In this document: positions 1 through 10,907 of the stretch, in pieces
Numbering within the stretch: position 1 is the stretch's first letter
How the letters are laid out: each line of letters starts with the position of its first letter
From: Harmonia axyridis
Lineage: Eukaryota > Arthropoda > Insecta > Coleoptera > Coccinellidae
Assembly: GCF_914767665.1 (NCBI RefSeq)
Contig: NC_059506.1
Location: forward strand, 19,941,825 to 20,005,824
Length of the DNA stretch: 64,000 nucleotides
Direction of reading: 5' to 3'
The notes under the pieces: model-generated
What the model saw: the letters and a program-made list of their open reading frames with translations, nothing else
What the model was told of the DNA's origin: nothing
Databases searched by the model: none
Position numbers and translations under genes: made by a program

Positions 1-1210
1 TATTTGCGCATAAGATTTTTGAGATTCTGTCAAGGACCTTGATGCATAGCCAATTATTTTATTTTTCTGTTTGATACAAGTACCAAGACCTTTTGAAGAT
101 ATAACATCATCACATGATATTATTATGTCTTCATTCGGTTGAAAATATCCTAATATAGGTTCTTTTGAAATAATATTTTTTAACGATTCGAATGAATTTT
201 GTTGTTCATGATTCCATTGAAATTCAATATTTGATTTTAATAAATTTTTTAGCGGTTCTGTTATACTAGATGCATTTGGAATAAATCTTTGTAAATATGT
301 AATCATTCCTAAAAAGATTTCTACGTCTTTTTTATTCGGAGGAGTTTTATAAAATTCAATAGCTTTAATTTTTTCTTCATCTGGTTTTATTCCACTAGAA
401 GTTAATATATGACCCATGTATTTGATTTCGGTAATGCCAAATTTACATTTGTTTTTGTTCAGTTTAATATTATTTTTTATACAAATAGCCAATGCAATTT
501 TTAAAATTTTGTCATGTTCCTCAATGCTTCTTGCAAATATTAAAATATCATCTACATAAATTTTGATACCTTTAGCCAAAGAAAATAAATCACTTATACG
601 TTTGAAAAATATTTCCGATGAATTACGCAAACCATATGGCAATCTTTTGAAACAGTATCTTCCGAAGGGAGTATTGAAAGTTGTAAGTTTCTTACTTTGA
701 TCATCCAATTTAACATGCCAAAAACCGTTACTACAATCTAGAGTGCTGAAATACTTAGCTCCTGATAACTCGTACGTTAATTCTTCTAATGATGGCACAT
801 GGAAATAGAAAGAAGAAAGAAGAAAGAAAGAAAGAAAGAAAGTTTATTCAGAAGTAGAAATGTTCTCGTTTTATGGCTTTATTCAAGTCCTTGTAGTCAA
901 TGCAGATTCTTATATCATTATTGGGCTTATGAACGATTACCATTGAGCTGACCCAATCGGTTGGCTCCGATAATTTCTCTATAATATTTTCGTCTTCTAA
1001 GTCTTGAAGTTTTTGTTTCAGTTTTTCGTGAAGATTGAATGGAATTTTTCGCGGTGGTTGAATTATTGGAGTTATATTTGGATCAACTTCTATGTGTTAC
1101 TCATCTTTCAAACATCCGATACCTGTGAACAGATCATTATAATTGGAAAAAAATTTAGCATAAGTTTCATTTTTATTGCAGTCCTTCACTTTATGGCCTT
1201 TTTTATAGGG
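1..1210 (-). mobile_element. Ty3/gypsy pol relic in intron 1, unit 1 (partial)
   Basis: Antisense to the USP10-like gene. It encodes the reverse transcriptase with the YVDD active site and part of RNase H; the rest lies left of the window. A 55-bp insertion at 807-861 breaks the RT frame near its start. Upstream on the minus strand the frame contains a stop codon that all five units share, so the element was already dead before amplification. It has no LTRs that can be paired with it. Confidence 0.88.
807..861 (-). mobile_element. 55-bp LINE/SINE 3'-tail-like insertion in RT relic
   Basis: Present only in unit 1. Read on the minus strand it contains GAATAAAC followed by (TTTC)n, like the 3' end of a non-LTR element. 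It is flanked by the 5-bp duplication GAAAT (802-806 and 857-861). This fits an extremely 5'-truncated target-primed insertion; a simple-repeat expansion alone would not add the unique bases or the duplication. Confidence 0.65.
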
Positions 1211-1309
1211 GATGAAATCGTTTATTTCAGTTTACAGCGCGTACGCTTAAACTCGCCTGACGGATGGAGTTTAATTATCTTTTACAACTTGTTTCGGGTA
1301 GCGCGCTCC

Positions 1310-1583
1310 TGTTAGGTCGCGCCGTCGCGCCACCCCATTAATTGATTTGGTGTGTATTCTTTTTAATTTGAAGTTTCTGGAAGATCATCCGTTATGTTAA
1401 TTGGGATGCACTCCGTTAATTTTTATTGTCCTCGTTCCGGGACTCTACCGTTTCCTCTAATTTAAATTCAAATTTTTTAATCTAAGTTGCTGCTGGAGTT
1501 TTAGATAAGACTTTCGCGATGATGTGGCTCGTTATTCTATGATGGATGCAGAATTTTTGCAGACGTTTGGAAGGTGCATTACA
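1310..1583 (+). repeat. LTR-like GC-rich block, unit 1
   Basis: 274-bp segment starting TGTTAGG and ending ATTACA. It is followed directly by GTGGTGACGCC, which resembles the LTR end and primer-binding-site junction of some insect gypsy elements. Its GC-rich start stands out from the AT-rich surroundings. It points opposite to the pol relic and no partner LTR is visible, so a solo LTR or fragment is the best guess. Confidence 0.35.
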
Positions 1584-2256
1584 GTGGTGACGCCAGCTTT
1601 TAAGAATAGTTAACAAATTCATCTTTTATTTTTTTGTCCATGCAATATTTCAGGGGGGGGGCAGCAAAAATTTAGAGACGGATCCTACCCTGGTTATTGG
1701 TTTCTCAAAAATGTCACCCGTATCAAAAAAAATATTTTTTTCAACTCAATTTTTGTAATTTTGTAAAATTATTATTAGTTTTCCATAAACAATAGGCCAT
1801 CGCGGTGAATCACCCTGTACATCATTATCATTTAGCCTTCTGCTTCCACTGAGGGATATAAATGTTGCCTTACAATAACGAAGAAATAAAATTCAATTCG
1901 GCAACGTAGCTGCTAATTTGACATAGAAAATTGGATGTCATTCAAGGATCTCAAGGTCATGCACCTGTTCTACCCTAGTTTGTCTTATCTTCAGACAGAA
2001 CATTTTCGAATTCATCTCAAACATTTTCGTGCATTTTCATCTCAAACGTCATCGTTGATATCGTTCCTTGATAGCATATTACAGGTCGAGAATAAAGAAT
2101 AATCAAATTATAACACCGTAGAATAAGATAGTTTAATTTTGGATGTAACAGCAAAAGCGTTTGTATAGACTAATTCAAGTGACTTTGGATATACTATATA
2201 CAGAAATATTATAATTTCCAAAATGATTTCCACTATTATATTATAATTTTTTTCAG
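1584..2256. other. 3' part of intron 1, unit 1: no gene seen
   Basis: Holds a poly-G run (near 1652), a stretch ending in GGTGAATCACCCTGTAC (1805-1821) that looks like the end of a dispersed insect repeat, and a pyrimidine tract with the CAG acceptor of exon 2 at 2256. No coding exon was recognised. Confidence 0.6.
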
Positions 2257-4241
2257 AATCTACAATTCTTAGAATTAACTGCGTTAGAAGAAGAAGAGGC
2301 CCGTAGAATAAATACCATATTATTTACCAATTCTAGTGAATTCAAATTACCATGGAGAGTTAAACAAAAATTTTCTTCGAGTGAGTATAGAGATCTTAAT
2401 ATAATTATTTATGGTCAATATGAATATGTAATATAATAATGAATCAACTAATATCAACTTTTTCAGAAAATCAGTGTAGAAAATCTGTGATCAATTACAA
2501 TGGATTATCAATTACAAAACCTATTATCCAAAATGAGATGACAGGAAAACATCCGAAACCTTCAACTCCCCCTAGTTCAGCTGTAAAAACAATTGAAATT
2601 ATTGCAAGAGATAATACACAGATAATTAAAAATGATTCAAATGGGACAATTGAAAAAATTGAAAGTAGCATCTCGAATAAAAATGAATCTAAAATTGAGG
2701 AGTCCACAGTGAATGTATATAAAAAATCATGGGCTAGTCTATTCGATAAAGATGTTAAAACAATATCGAATGGAAAAATACACAATAAAATTAATGATTC
2801 ACATGTAACATCTTTAAAACATACAAAAGTAGTCGAAAAAATAGATTCAGCCACTCATATGTTAGGAGGTGAGTTCAAAACCATATCTTTATTTTTATAT
2901 TTATCTTACTTTCAACTAACAATTTGCTTACATCTACAGTAGATAATTATTTTACTTAGTTGAACCCATTTTACTTGATGAAAAGTGGAATGCTTTGGTT
3001 GTTTCTATCATGGTTAGTAATATTCTTTAATTTTCAGAATTTCTCAAGAACTATAAAATTGATGAGACCCAAACCAGTTTTAAACCCAGGGGTTTACGAA
3101 ACAGAAGTAACTTTTGTTATATAAACTCAATATTACAAGCCTTACTTGCTTGCCCACCACTTTGTAATCTCCTCAAACGGCTATCAGAGAACTTCACTCA
3201 CAATAATGCACTGAAATCAATAACAATGAGTGAAAATATGTAAGTATAAATTAATATAATTTGCAACTTTGATTGAATAACAATTTTATATATGTATTTT
3301 AATTATTCAACTATTCCAGGTGTAAATTTATGAATAACTTCGATAATCTGCCCAATGTAAGACGCAAGTCACGTTCAAAAAAGAAGAACAAGAAGCAAAC
3401 TTTCATCAATATAGATAATGGCAATTCGTTTGAGGCCTCATCGTTTTATACGATGCTAAACGGAACACGTAGCGATTCTTTCCTTGTTGAAGGCCGACAA
3501 GAGGACGCCGAAGAGTTCTTGAGCCTTCTGTTAAATGGGCTCAATGATGAAATGATGGAAATAATGAAATTGATTAGCCATGACGAAAATATTCAAGCAG
3601 CTAAAGAAGAAGTGAAAATAGAAGGGAATGTAACAAGAGAAATACAAATGGACAAGACACCGATTAGTGATATATTCGGAGGACTTCTCTGTTCAAGAAT
3701 CCATAAAACCGGAGATGAAACTTCAGAAAATATTGAACCATTCCTAACATTGCCATTAAATATTAAGAAAGCAAATAACATAGCTGAAGCATTAGAAGGC
3801 CTTACAACCAAGAACAAACTAGAGGGTCTGACATCATCGAAAACGAAAGAACCGGTTGAAGCATGGCAGCAAGTGATGATAGAGAAGTTGCCTGTAGTTT
3901 TAGTATTACATTTGAAATGCTTCGAATACAGAATGAATGGCTGCACTAAAATAATGAAGACTATAGAATTTCCCATCAATCTGCAGATTGATTCTGAAAT
4001 ATTATCTGGAAGGACGAATACTTCAGCGGAGAGACAATATAAATTAATATCTGTAGTATACCATGTAGGAAAGGAGGCCAGCTATGGGCATTATATAGCA
4101 GATACTTTCCATTCGGGGTATAATACATGGTTGAGGTTTGATGACTCTAAAATAAACAGAGTTACGGAAGAAGATGTTCTTAAACGTCAAGGAGATAGAG
4201 TTCCTTATTTATTATTTTATCGAAGGAGTGATACGGTGTGA
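2257..4241 (+). CDS. USP10: USP10-like ubiquitin C-terminal hydrolase, gene 1 (exons 2-5; exon 1 outside window)
   Basis: Cysteine protease that removes ubiquitin from proteins. Exons: 2257-2380, 2467-2868, 3038-3239 and 3320-4241 (TGA). All introns are GT-AG and the phases close (1, 1, 2). Exon 3 encodes KSWASLF, a motif also found upstream of the catalytic domain of vertebrate USP10. Exon 4 has KPRGLRNRSNFCYINS with the nucleophile Cys. Exon 5 has GRQEDAEEFL, TPISDIFGG, LPVVLVLHLKCFEY, the GHY histidine and WLRFDD with the catalytic Asp. These are the USP signature blocks in family order, and USP10 is the closest family I recognise. Exon 1 should lie about 1.1 kb before position 1, by analogy with the other copies. 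Numbering on the 562-residue model: Cys215, His513, Asp530. Residue 285 is Ile here and Val in the other copies. Confidence 0.9.
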
Positions 4242-4383
4242 AGTGTAAAAATTCATTGATATAGTTGTTAATTTGTACAGATTAGATTTAAGGATGCTGA
4301 ACATTGTAATATTTTTCTGTTGTTTCATGAGTAATGCCATGTATTGTATTTCGGGAGAATATGATAAATTGACTATACAATGT

Positions 4384-4385
<2 letters not shown>

Positions 4386-4414
<29 letters not shown>
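4386..4414. repeat. (TA)n microsatellite, unit 1
   Basis: Uninterrupted TA dinucleotides, 29 bp, in the 3' UTR of gene 1. Confidence 0.95.
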
Positions 4415-4421
<7 letters not shown>

Positions 4422-4424
4422 AAA

Positions 4425-4430
4425 AATAAA
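4425..4430 (+). promoter_or_regulatory. Polyadenylation signal, gene 1
   Basis: AATAAA about 185 bp after the stop codon and just past the (TA)n tract. A second possible signal (TAATAAAC) follows within 20 bp. Confidence 0.5.
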
Positions 4431-5114
4431 TATTATATTTTAATAAACGGACTTTGTATAAATGTAAAATTTTTTTTGTTTTTTTTGAAGAAATTTCTTT
4501 TCCTAAAACTTAAATTAAATTCAATTTTTGCAAGAACTACGATCTCAGAAGGAAAAAAAGATCGTCTTCGTGAAAATTCCAATAAACCATAAACAGTATT
4601 AGCTCAGGACTTTGGACTCTCATCTTTATTCCTTTTTCTTTGCTCTTGAAATCAGGTGAATTTCGCTCAATGTAATAAAAAAAAGTTGACCAAATTTTAT
4701 AATTTTCCCCTGTGTTCAGCGGTGCTATGTTCTCCTACTTCTGTAACCTAGATAAATGAGGATATTTTGGAAGATCGTACCTCATGCACTCGAATCATGT
4801 AATTTTTTTTTGTTTCACAAACTCCTTAAAGGGGGGAGGTGGAAAAAAGCACTGCTTGATAATCGAAATTTTTTTTGTTTTGTTAAGAATTTAGTGTAAA
4901 ATGGTTGAAAATCTATCAGCAACCTTTATTGCCTTAAGAACTTTATGGTGTTAGTTGTAACATAATACATTTTTAATATGTTTCAAAACTTATAAGCTGT
5001 ATTCTTCTATAAATTATTCATGAAGGCATAAACATTCAATTAGGATCAATGCAGAAATTGAATGGATGTTTTTCTTGATTTGGCTGTTGCAAAATTTTTT
5101 ATATAATCAATCAA
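4431..5114. other. AT-rich spacer after gene 1: no gene seen
   Basis: Between the poly(A) signal and the hAT relic. It contains homopolymer T and A runs and a short AGGGGGGAGG tract near 4831, with no convincing ORF or RNA gene. Confidence 0.6.
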
Positions 5115-6335
5115 TCAATTTTATCGAGTATCTCTTGCTCTATATCTAGGATTGCCAATCCAGAAAATCTGTCTCATGACATGGTAGACTTCAAAAAGTT
5201 TTCAATTATTTTTAATTCAGTGAATGATCTCTTACCAGAAGCAACAGACACAGGTAAAGTGAGAAGGATTCTTGAGGCAATACTAAGATTCGGTAGAGAA
5301 GAAGTAAGATTATTTTCGAAAATATATTGTAGAATTTCAAGAGGATTTTCGCTTCCGATAATGAAAACAATCTTAGGGCTTTTATCTCGTTGAATAAATC
5401 ATTTTCTTTCACGTCAGCCTCTTTTTTTCCTAATCAGTTAGCTTTTGTTGAAGAGCATGACAGCATTTTAATAGATATTTATCATTTAATTTAAGAATAT
5501 CACAAATAATTTTGATCAATTATTTTCAGAAAGAAATTTATTTTAAAAGCGATTTTTTAATCTTGAGGTGCCTCATCCGTCTGTTCATAATCGAAAAATT
5601 TTGGTTTATACTTTCGTCTTACAGAATATAATAGAGAAAAACCTTGATCTATCTCAAGAGCAGCCGCTAGTTTTCCAGATTCCGCAAGTTTTTACTCGAG
5701 AACATTATCATCCCTATAATTTTTGAAATGATCAACTAAATTCTTCAAATAGTTTTGGCACACTTTAATGTCAATCGCTACACTTTGCATCATTTTGCTT
5801 ACAATATTAATCTGGAATGAAACATCATAAGAAATTATTATACTTCAAATAAATTTAAGAGAATGAATATTTAATAAAAGAGAAATGTCTATTTCTAGTT
5901 TCCATGTTAAAAGTATAATTTTCTGCAATTTCTAAAAGGCTATTACATATTTGAATAAAATAAAACTTTAGCATCAATTCTACTTGACCATCTAGTATCA
6001 CTTAGGGGTTTTAGATGTAACTGAGGATCATGCTTTTTTATAACATTCCAATCTCCTTGTGGATGAAGAGAAATATATATAAAGTTCTTGTACAATATCA
6101 AAAGAGTTTGATTGTCTCAGTCTTTACTTGTCGGAAATTCATCTTGATGATTAAAAAGAAAAATAACTTATTTCCGCTTTATAAAGCGGAAATAAGTTAT
6201 TTTACTTTTAAATCATCAATATCAGAAGAGTCCACTGTTTCATTTGAAACCTTAGCAGCATCATTTTCAGTTAAATTTATGCTGTGTGCAGCACATGGCG
6301 CAAAAAATGCCCTTTTGATGACAAACCTCCAATAA
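5115..6335 (-). pseudogene. Decayed hAT transposase (ZMYM1-like), unit 1
   Basis: Translating the minus strand gives, in family order but across several frames and stops: PCAAHSINL near 6270, KPLSDTRWSSRID near 5980, a helix-rich part with QINIVSKMMQS near 5800, RRKYKPKFFDYE near 5600, and a hAT C-terminal dimerisation block with NLSIASRILLTLPVSVAS near 5250. These match the ZMYM1-like family of domesticated or mobile hAT transposases common in insects. The N-terminal zinc finger and the terminal inverted repeats were not found. Open frames on the plus strand here (for example 5181-5393 and 6030-6335) are antisense shadows. A long palindrome interrupts the gene at 6141-6222. Confidence 0.75.
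6141..6222. repeat. Long near-perfect palindrome, unit 1
   Basis: Two 41-bp arms meet without a spacer between 6181 and 6182. The inner 22 bp of each arm (6160-6203) pair perfectly and the full arms have 3 mismatches. It can form a hairpin or cruciform. Confidence 0.9.
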
Positions 6336-7260
6336 AATCGGAAATTACACCAAGCCTGTAAAATATATAAAAACCATACTTAATAAAACATCACAATGTA
6401 ACTAACAACAAACAAGTATTACATACTTACATATTATTCTGGAACACATTTAATCCTCATTAGCTAGTAGCTACTTGGATAATGGAGGAAATTATTTGAA
6501 CTCGAATTATTCAGTACCTGCTTACAAAACTGTAGTAATTATTCGAGCATAAAATTCTTAGAAAACTGAAAGATAAAGATTGTTATCTCACTTTTAGACA
6601 GGAAAGTGAGTTGGACATTACAACTTGAATGTTTTTCTGAAGAAAATATCATATTGTCGAAAGTTCGCATTGCTCAAAAGAAAAAAAAATTGAAATTTCT
6701 GAAATTTTTTTTCCGTAATTATTAAAAATTGAAATTTTTCGAAATACTTCACCTCACTCTCAACAGATTCAAACATCGGAAAAAATGGAATTTTTCAATA
6801 AAAAATATTGTAAACCTAAATTTTCAAGAAAAACCTATAAAATTCAAAATATAAGATTTTCCTATGTAAAAAAAAATCCTAACTACAGATTTCAAGACAA
6901 CGGTAAGTATTTATAAATTATCAAAGGTAATTCCACGAGTGCTTCAAATTTTATCGATAATCTTTTCTTTTCCACGAAAACGTGTTTATTTGGCAAAAAC
7001 ATGAAAATAAACCGATTGATAAAATTACGGCGATTCGTGTGCATAGTAGGTATTTTGGTTGCAATTCATACTTCATAAAATGTTTTTGTTGTTATTAATG
7101 AAAAAGTACCAAGTATGTGCTATCGTTGTATTCCAAATAGAATAACACGCAATTTTCACTGACAATATACAGGGGGTGCCATTTGAAAAGAAAAATTAAG
7201 GGTAGCTACCACAGGGCTGTCAAATGTAAGAACATTTTTTCACATCATTGGGAAAGTACT
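6336..7260. other. AT-rich interval, unit 1: repeat debris, no gene
   Basis: Contains one member (about 6640-6800) of a degenerate repeat family with the core GAAATTTTTCGAAATACTT, and ATACAGGGGGTGCCATTTGAAA near 7168, which looks like the end of a dispersed insect repeat. No ORF of interest. Confidence 0.55.
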
Positions 7261-9425
7261 TTGATGTTATCCAAGCAAATTTTCTATTTTTTTATTATCT
7301 TGTCAAATAAGCTGGATATTGCCTGTATACGATAACTAGGGACACCTGGTAGATATGTCAGGAAATTACTGCACATCATATTTAAAAAGTACTGATTTTG
7401 ATAATTTCTTTTTCTAAATCTTGAATTCATATTAAGGATTTTTTCGTTGGCTGTTTCTAAATCTATTTCATATAATTTTGTTAATTTAAACGAAAATCCA
7501 TTAGAGTACTTTCCATTGGCAACTTTCTCTGAATTGGTGGTATTTTGTTTTGTGGAGGGGATGGAGGGATAGCAGCTCTAGTCCCGCTAGTCAAAGTAGG
7601 AATGATTCAGGTAAACATTAAATCCTCATTAACTACTTGAATAGATAACGGAAAACATTATTCACACCCTGTTACTCTCATTGAATTATGAAAGAACTAA
7701 ATGATAAAGACTATTGTATTGCTTTCTAGCGAGGTCATTATAATTTTAATGTTTCTTCACAAATTTGTAGAAAATTTCACATTCTCGAAAATTTGACTTT
7801 CCTTATCAGAAAACAAGAAGTTTAATGGAAATATCTGAAAATTTGTTGCAGGAATTACTGAAATTGAAATTTTTCGATATACTTTACCTAACTTGTGCAG
7901 ATTCAACTACGGAAAAATTGAAGATAGAAATTCATAGTAAAAAATATTGGTTACCTATATATTTAAGATGTATGTAGTTATAAAATTCGAAACATAAGAT
8001 TTCTTATGAAAATGAATTCTGAACGCTGAAAATACAAGATGATTTCTAACTACTTATTTTAAAAAACGGTATTTATAAATTATACCACGAGTGCTTCAAA
8101 AAAAAATGAAATATGAAAACACACCCATTGATAAAATCACGGTGACTGGTGATTTCATCTAAATTTCATCAAACAAAAAATTTAATGAATAATCTCAAAA
8201 TTAGTTTCAAGAAATATTATAAAATTAAAATTTTTCGAAATACTTTATCTTACTTTCATTGGATTCAATCTTCGGAACAATTAAAAATAAAAATTTATAG
8301 TTAAAAATATTGTATAATTTGTGTACCTATGTAATATATATTCATATACCAAAATGATGTTATCAAAGCAAATTTTCCTTTTTTTTATTGTCTTGCCAAA
8401 TAAGCTAGATATTGCCTGTATACGATAACTAGGGACACCCGGTAGATATGTTAGGCAATTACTTACATCATATTAAAAAAGTACCGATTTTGCAACATAT
8501 TTTGAATCGAGAATTTTTGATAATTTCTTTTTCTAAATCTTGAATTCATATTCAGGATTTTTTCGTTGGCTGTTCCTAAATCTATTTCATATAATTTTGT
8601 TAATATAAACGAAAATTCATTAGAGACGTAAAGTTCTTTCCATTGGCAACTTTCTCTTAATGGATGGTATTTTGTTTTGTGGAGGGGATGGAGGTTGTCA
8701 GCCCTAGTCCCGCAAGTCAAAGTAGGAAGATTCAGGTAAAGATTAAATCCTCATTAACTACTTGAATAGATAACGGAAAACATTATTTACACCCTGTAAC
8801 TCTCATTGAATTATGAAAGAACTAAATGATAAAGACTATTGTATTGCTTTCTAGCGAGGTCATTATAATTTTAATGTTTCTCCACAAATTTCTAGAAAAT
8901 TTTCCATTCCTTATCAGAAAACAAGAATTTTAATAAATATATCTGAAAATTTGTTGCAGGAATTACTGAAAATGAAAGTTTTCGATATACTTTACCTAAC
9001 TTGTGGAAATTCAACTACGGAAAAATTGAAGATAGAAATTCATAGTAAAAAATATTGGTTACCTATATATTTAAGATGTATGTAGCTATAAAATTCGAAA
9101 CATAAGATTTTCTTATGAAAATGAATTATGAACACTGAAAATACAAGATTATTCCTAACTACTTCTTTTTAAAAACGGTATTTATAAATTATACCACGAG
9201 TGCTTCAAAAAAAAAATAAAATATGAAAACACACCAATTGATAAAATCACGGTGACTCGTGATTTCATTCAAATTTCATCAAACAAAAAATTTAATGAAT
9301 AATCTTAAAATCAGTTTCAAGAAATATTATAAAATTAAAATTTTTCGAAATACTTTACCATACTTTCAGTGGATTCAAATTTGTATAATTTGTGTACCTA
9401 TATAATATATATTTATATACTAATA
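7261..9425. repeat. Degenerate 1.1-kb tandem duplication, unit 1
   Basis: Two diverged direct copies, about 7261-8352 and 8353-9425, alignable along their length (for example GCCTGTATACGATAACTAGG at 7322 and 8416). The second copy holds an open 85-codon minus-strand frame (8463-8720) whose C-terminal half aligns in frame with the first copy. This may be leftover coding sequence, but I do not recognise it. Confidence 0.8.
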
Positions 9426-10702
9426 TATTCTGTATATATATAAAATTCAAAATATAAGATTTCTTCATGAGAATGAATACTGAATACTAAATTTCAAACT
9501 TCGGACATTTGTTCGTGAGAATTTTTTCTTAAAAAGACCTAACGAATCATCATCTAAAATTTCGTGGTAGCTAGAAATATTTCATTTTGTATATTTATTC
9601 TATGGGATTCATTAACCGATCCTAGGAAAGTTCATTATTTTTCATTATTTTTCGAAGGTTTTTTTTCATTGTCAAATATCATCTTTTAAAGAATTGAATA
9701 AATTTTGAATTTACTCCAATAAAAATTTTAATTGCAATAAAAATCTTGAACTGAAAAGAAATATACATATATTTGTTTTAGGAATTATAAAAAAATATTT
9801 TTTTTCAAATTATTTCAGCACATTATTTAATGATATAATTTTTATTTTATAATTTAGAAAGTTACCATATACATATAATTCTTGTGTTATCTTTCTATAT
9901 TGAAACTAACTAAAGATTCAAAATAAGTTCATACGCAAATTGATATAAATATACACTGATCACCTTTTAAACTACAATTAAAATTTCAAAAACTGAAATC
10001 AATGGAAAATTATTGAAGAATTCGTTCAAGGAATTATTAAAAAATGAAGATGATCCAAAATACTATTCCGCCCATTTAGCTATGTCATGTTTTGAAACTT
10101 TTTGGGACCGAAATTCATAGTAAAAAATAATGTGTACATATAAGTATATTGCGATTGTTTTGAATATTTTCCATAAGCTGTTTTTTGACGTGATATATGT
10201 ACATAGTTCTTTACATGCTTTTTAACTGACATTGATTCTTGCAGTTTTATTCATTATAATTCTGAAATTTAGATATTTGAATCTGTCCTCATACGACAAT
10301 CCTCATTCAATAATTCTATTGTTTAATTTTTGAAATAGTATGTTTTTACTATCATCTGTAGGTGATTTTGATATGAGATCTAATGCTGAAAACAAATTTT
10401 TTAACACAATTTTGTTCTTTATGATCCATGGTACATTTATATGAAACAACCTACGTACAGCTTCATACTTCTGTGAAAATTCTATATTTTTTTCGTTTTT
10501 CTACTGTGTCTTTTTTCAAATGGAAATGATAAATAAATATTCTATTATTATAACTTTTTTATCATATCATTGAAATAATAATAACTAAAATATAAACATA
10601 AGTATAAAAAAGAAGAAGAATATGAAATATCAAAACAAGAAGTTCCATGCGCATGAATTCGTTGAGTCATTAAGTAAAGTCATTAAGTGAAGTCAGAAAG
10701 AG
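9426..10702. other. Upstream region of gene 2: AT-rich, direct repeat, exon-like minus-strand frame
   Basis: Contains the first copy (9995-10302) of a direct repeat that flanks exon 1, and an open minus-strand segment at 10303-10470 (55 codons, KYEAVRRLFH...) preceded by a splice-acceptor-like TTTTCACAG. The segment ends in a stop, after which the frame continues into the repeat. I do not recognise the protein. It could be a decayed exon of a divergent neighbour gene. Confidence 0.4.
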
Positions 10703-10710
10703 TATATAAA
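10703..10710 (+). promoter_or_regulatory. TATA box of USP10-like gene 2
   Basis: TATATAAA lies 93 bp before the ATG of exon 1 at 10804. A start site about 30 bp downstream would give a 5' leader of roughly 60-70 nt. The motif is conserved at the same distance in every complete unit. Confidence 0.6.
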
Positions 10711-10907
10711 CTCAGAGAAGTTTTCAAAGCCATCATAATATTTTGAGCTTTCGAGTGAAAGGTGTTTTTGTGTTTTGAATTTGAAATTCTATAGATATTA
10801 AATATGTCTTTTTTGGATATAGAAGCGGAAGTTAGCAGTGAGGTGAGTTGGCATATTATATTTTTTCTTTTCATTTCATTAATATTTTTCTGATAACTAT
10901 AAAAATT

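Larger units (their letters stand above)
1..10702 (+). repeat. Tandem unit 1 (left end outside window)
   Basis: First copy of the roughly 12-kb head-to-tail repeat. Position 1 matches position 12032 of unit 2, so the promoter, exon 1 and part of the gypsy relic lie outside the window. Private features are a 55-bp insertion at 807-861 and an Ile codon at residue 285 of the USP10-like protein where the other copies have Val. It lacks the LINE fragment found in units 3-5. The cut at the TATA box is a convention; the true duplication breakpoint cannot be seen inside a tandem array. Confidence 0.95.

Noticed and set aside
1004..1315. 103-codon plus-strand frame opposite the gypsy relic, and shorter copies in the other units
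   Set aside because: Antisense to the region just before RT, where the minus strand shows clear pol similarity; its end varies with small indels between units.
2495..2854. 119-codon minus-strand frame opposite exon 3, and its copies
   Set aside because: Antisense shadow of a conserved, in-phase USP10 exon; no similarity recognised.
3593..3979. 128-codon minus-strand frame opposite exon 5, and its copies
   Set aside because: Lies wholly within the catalytic exon on the other strand, whose motifs explain the openness.
4386..4414. Regular short repeats as a CRISPR-like array
   Set aside because: Plain dinucleotide microsatellite in a eukaryotic 3' UTR; no spacers and no cas genes.
5181..5412. 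Small plus- and minus-strand frames at the hAT C-terminus
   Set aside because: A different minus-strand frame gives the hAT dimerisation block; these frames are shadows or out-of-frame readings.
6030..6335. 101-codon plus-strand frame, repeated in all units
   Set aside because: Runs through the palindrome and antisense to the hAT relic; no independent support.
10601..10660. Hydrophobic minus-strand peptide of about 30 codons near the promoter as a small gene
   Set aside because: T-rich composition alone yields such frames; no conserved signal beyond unit identity.
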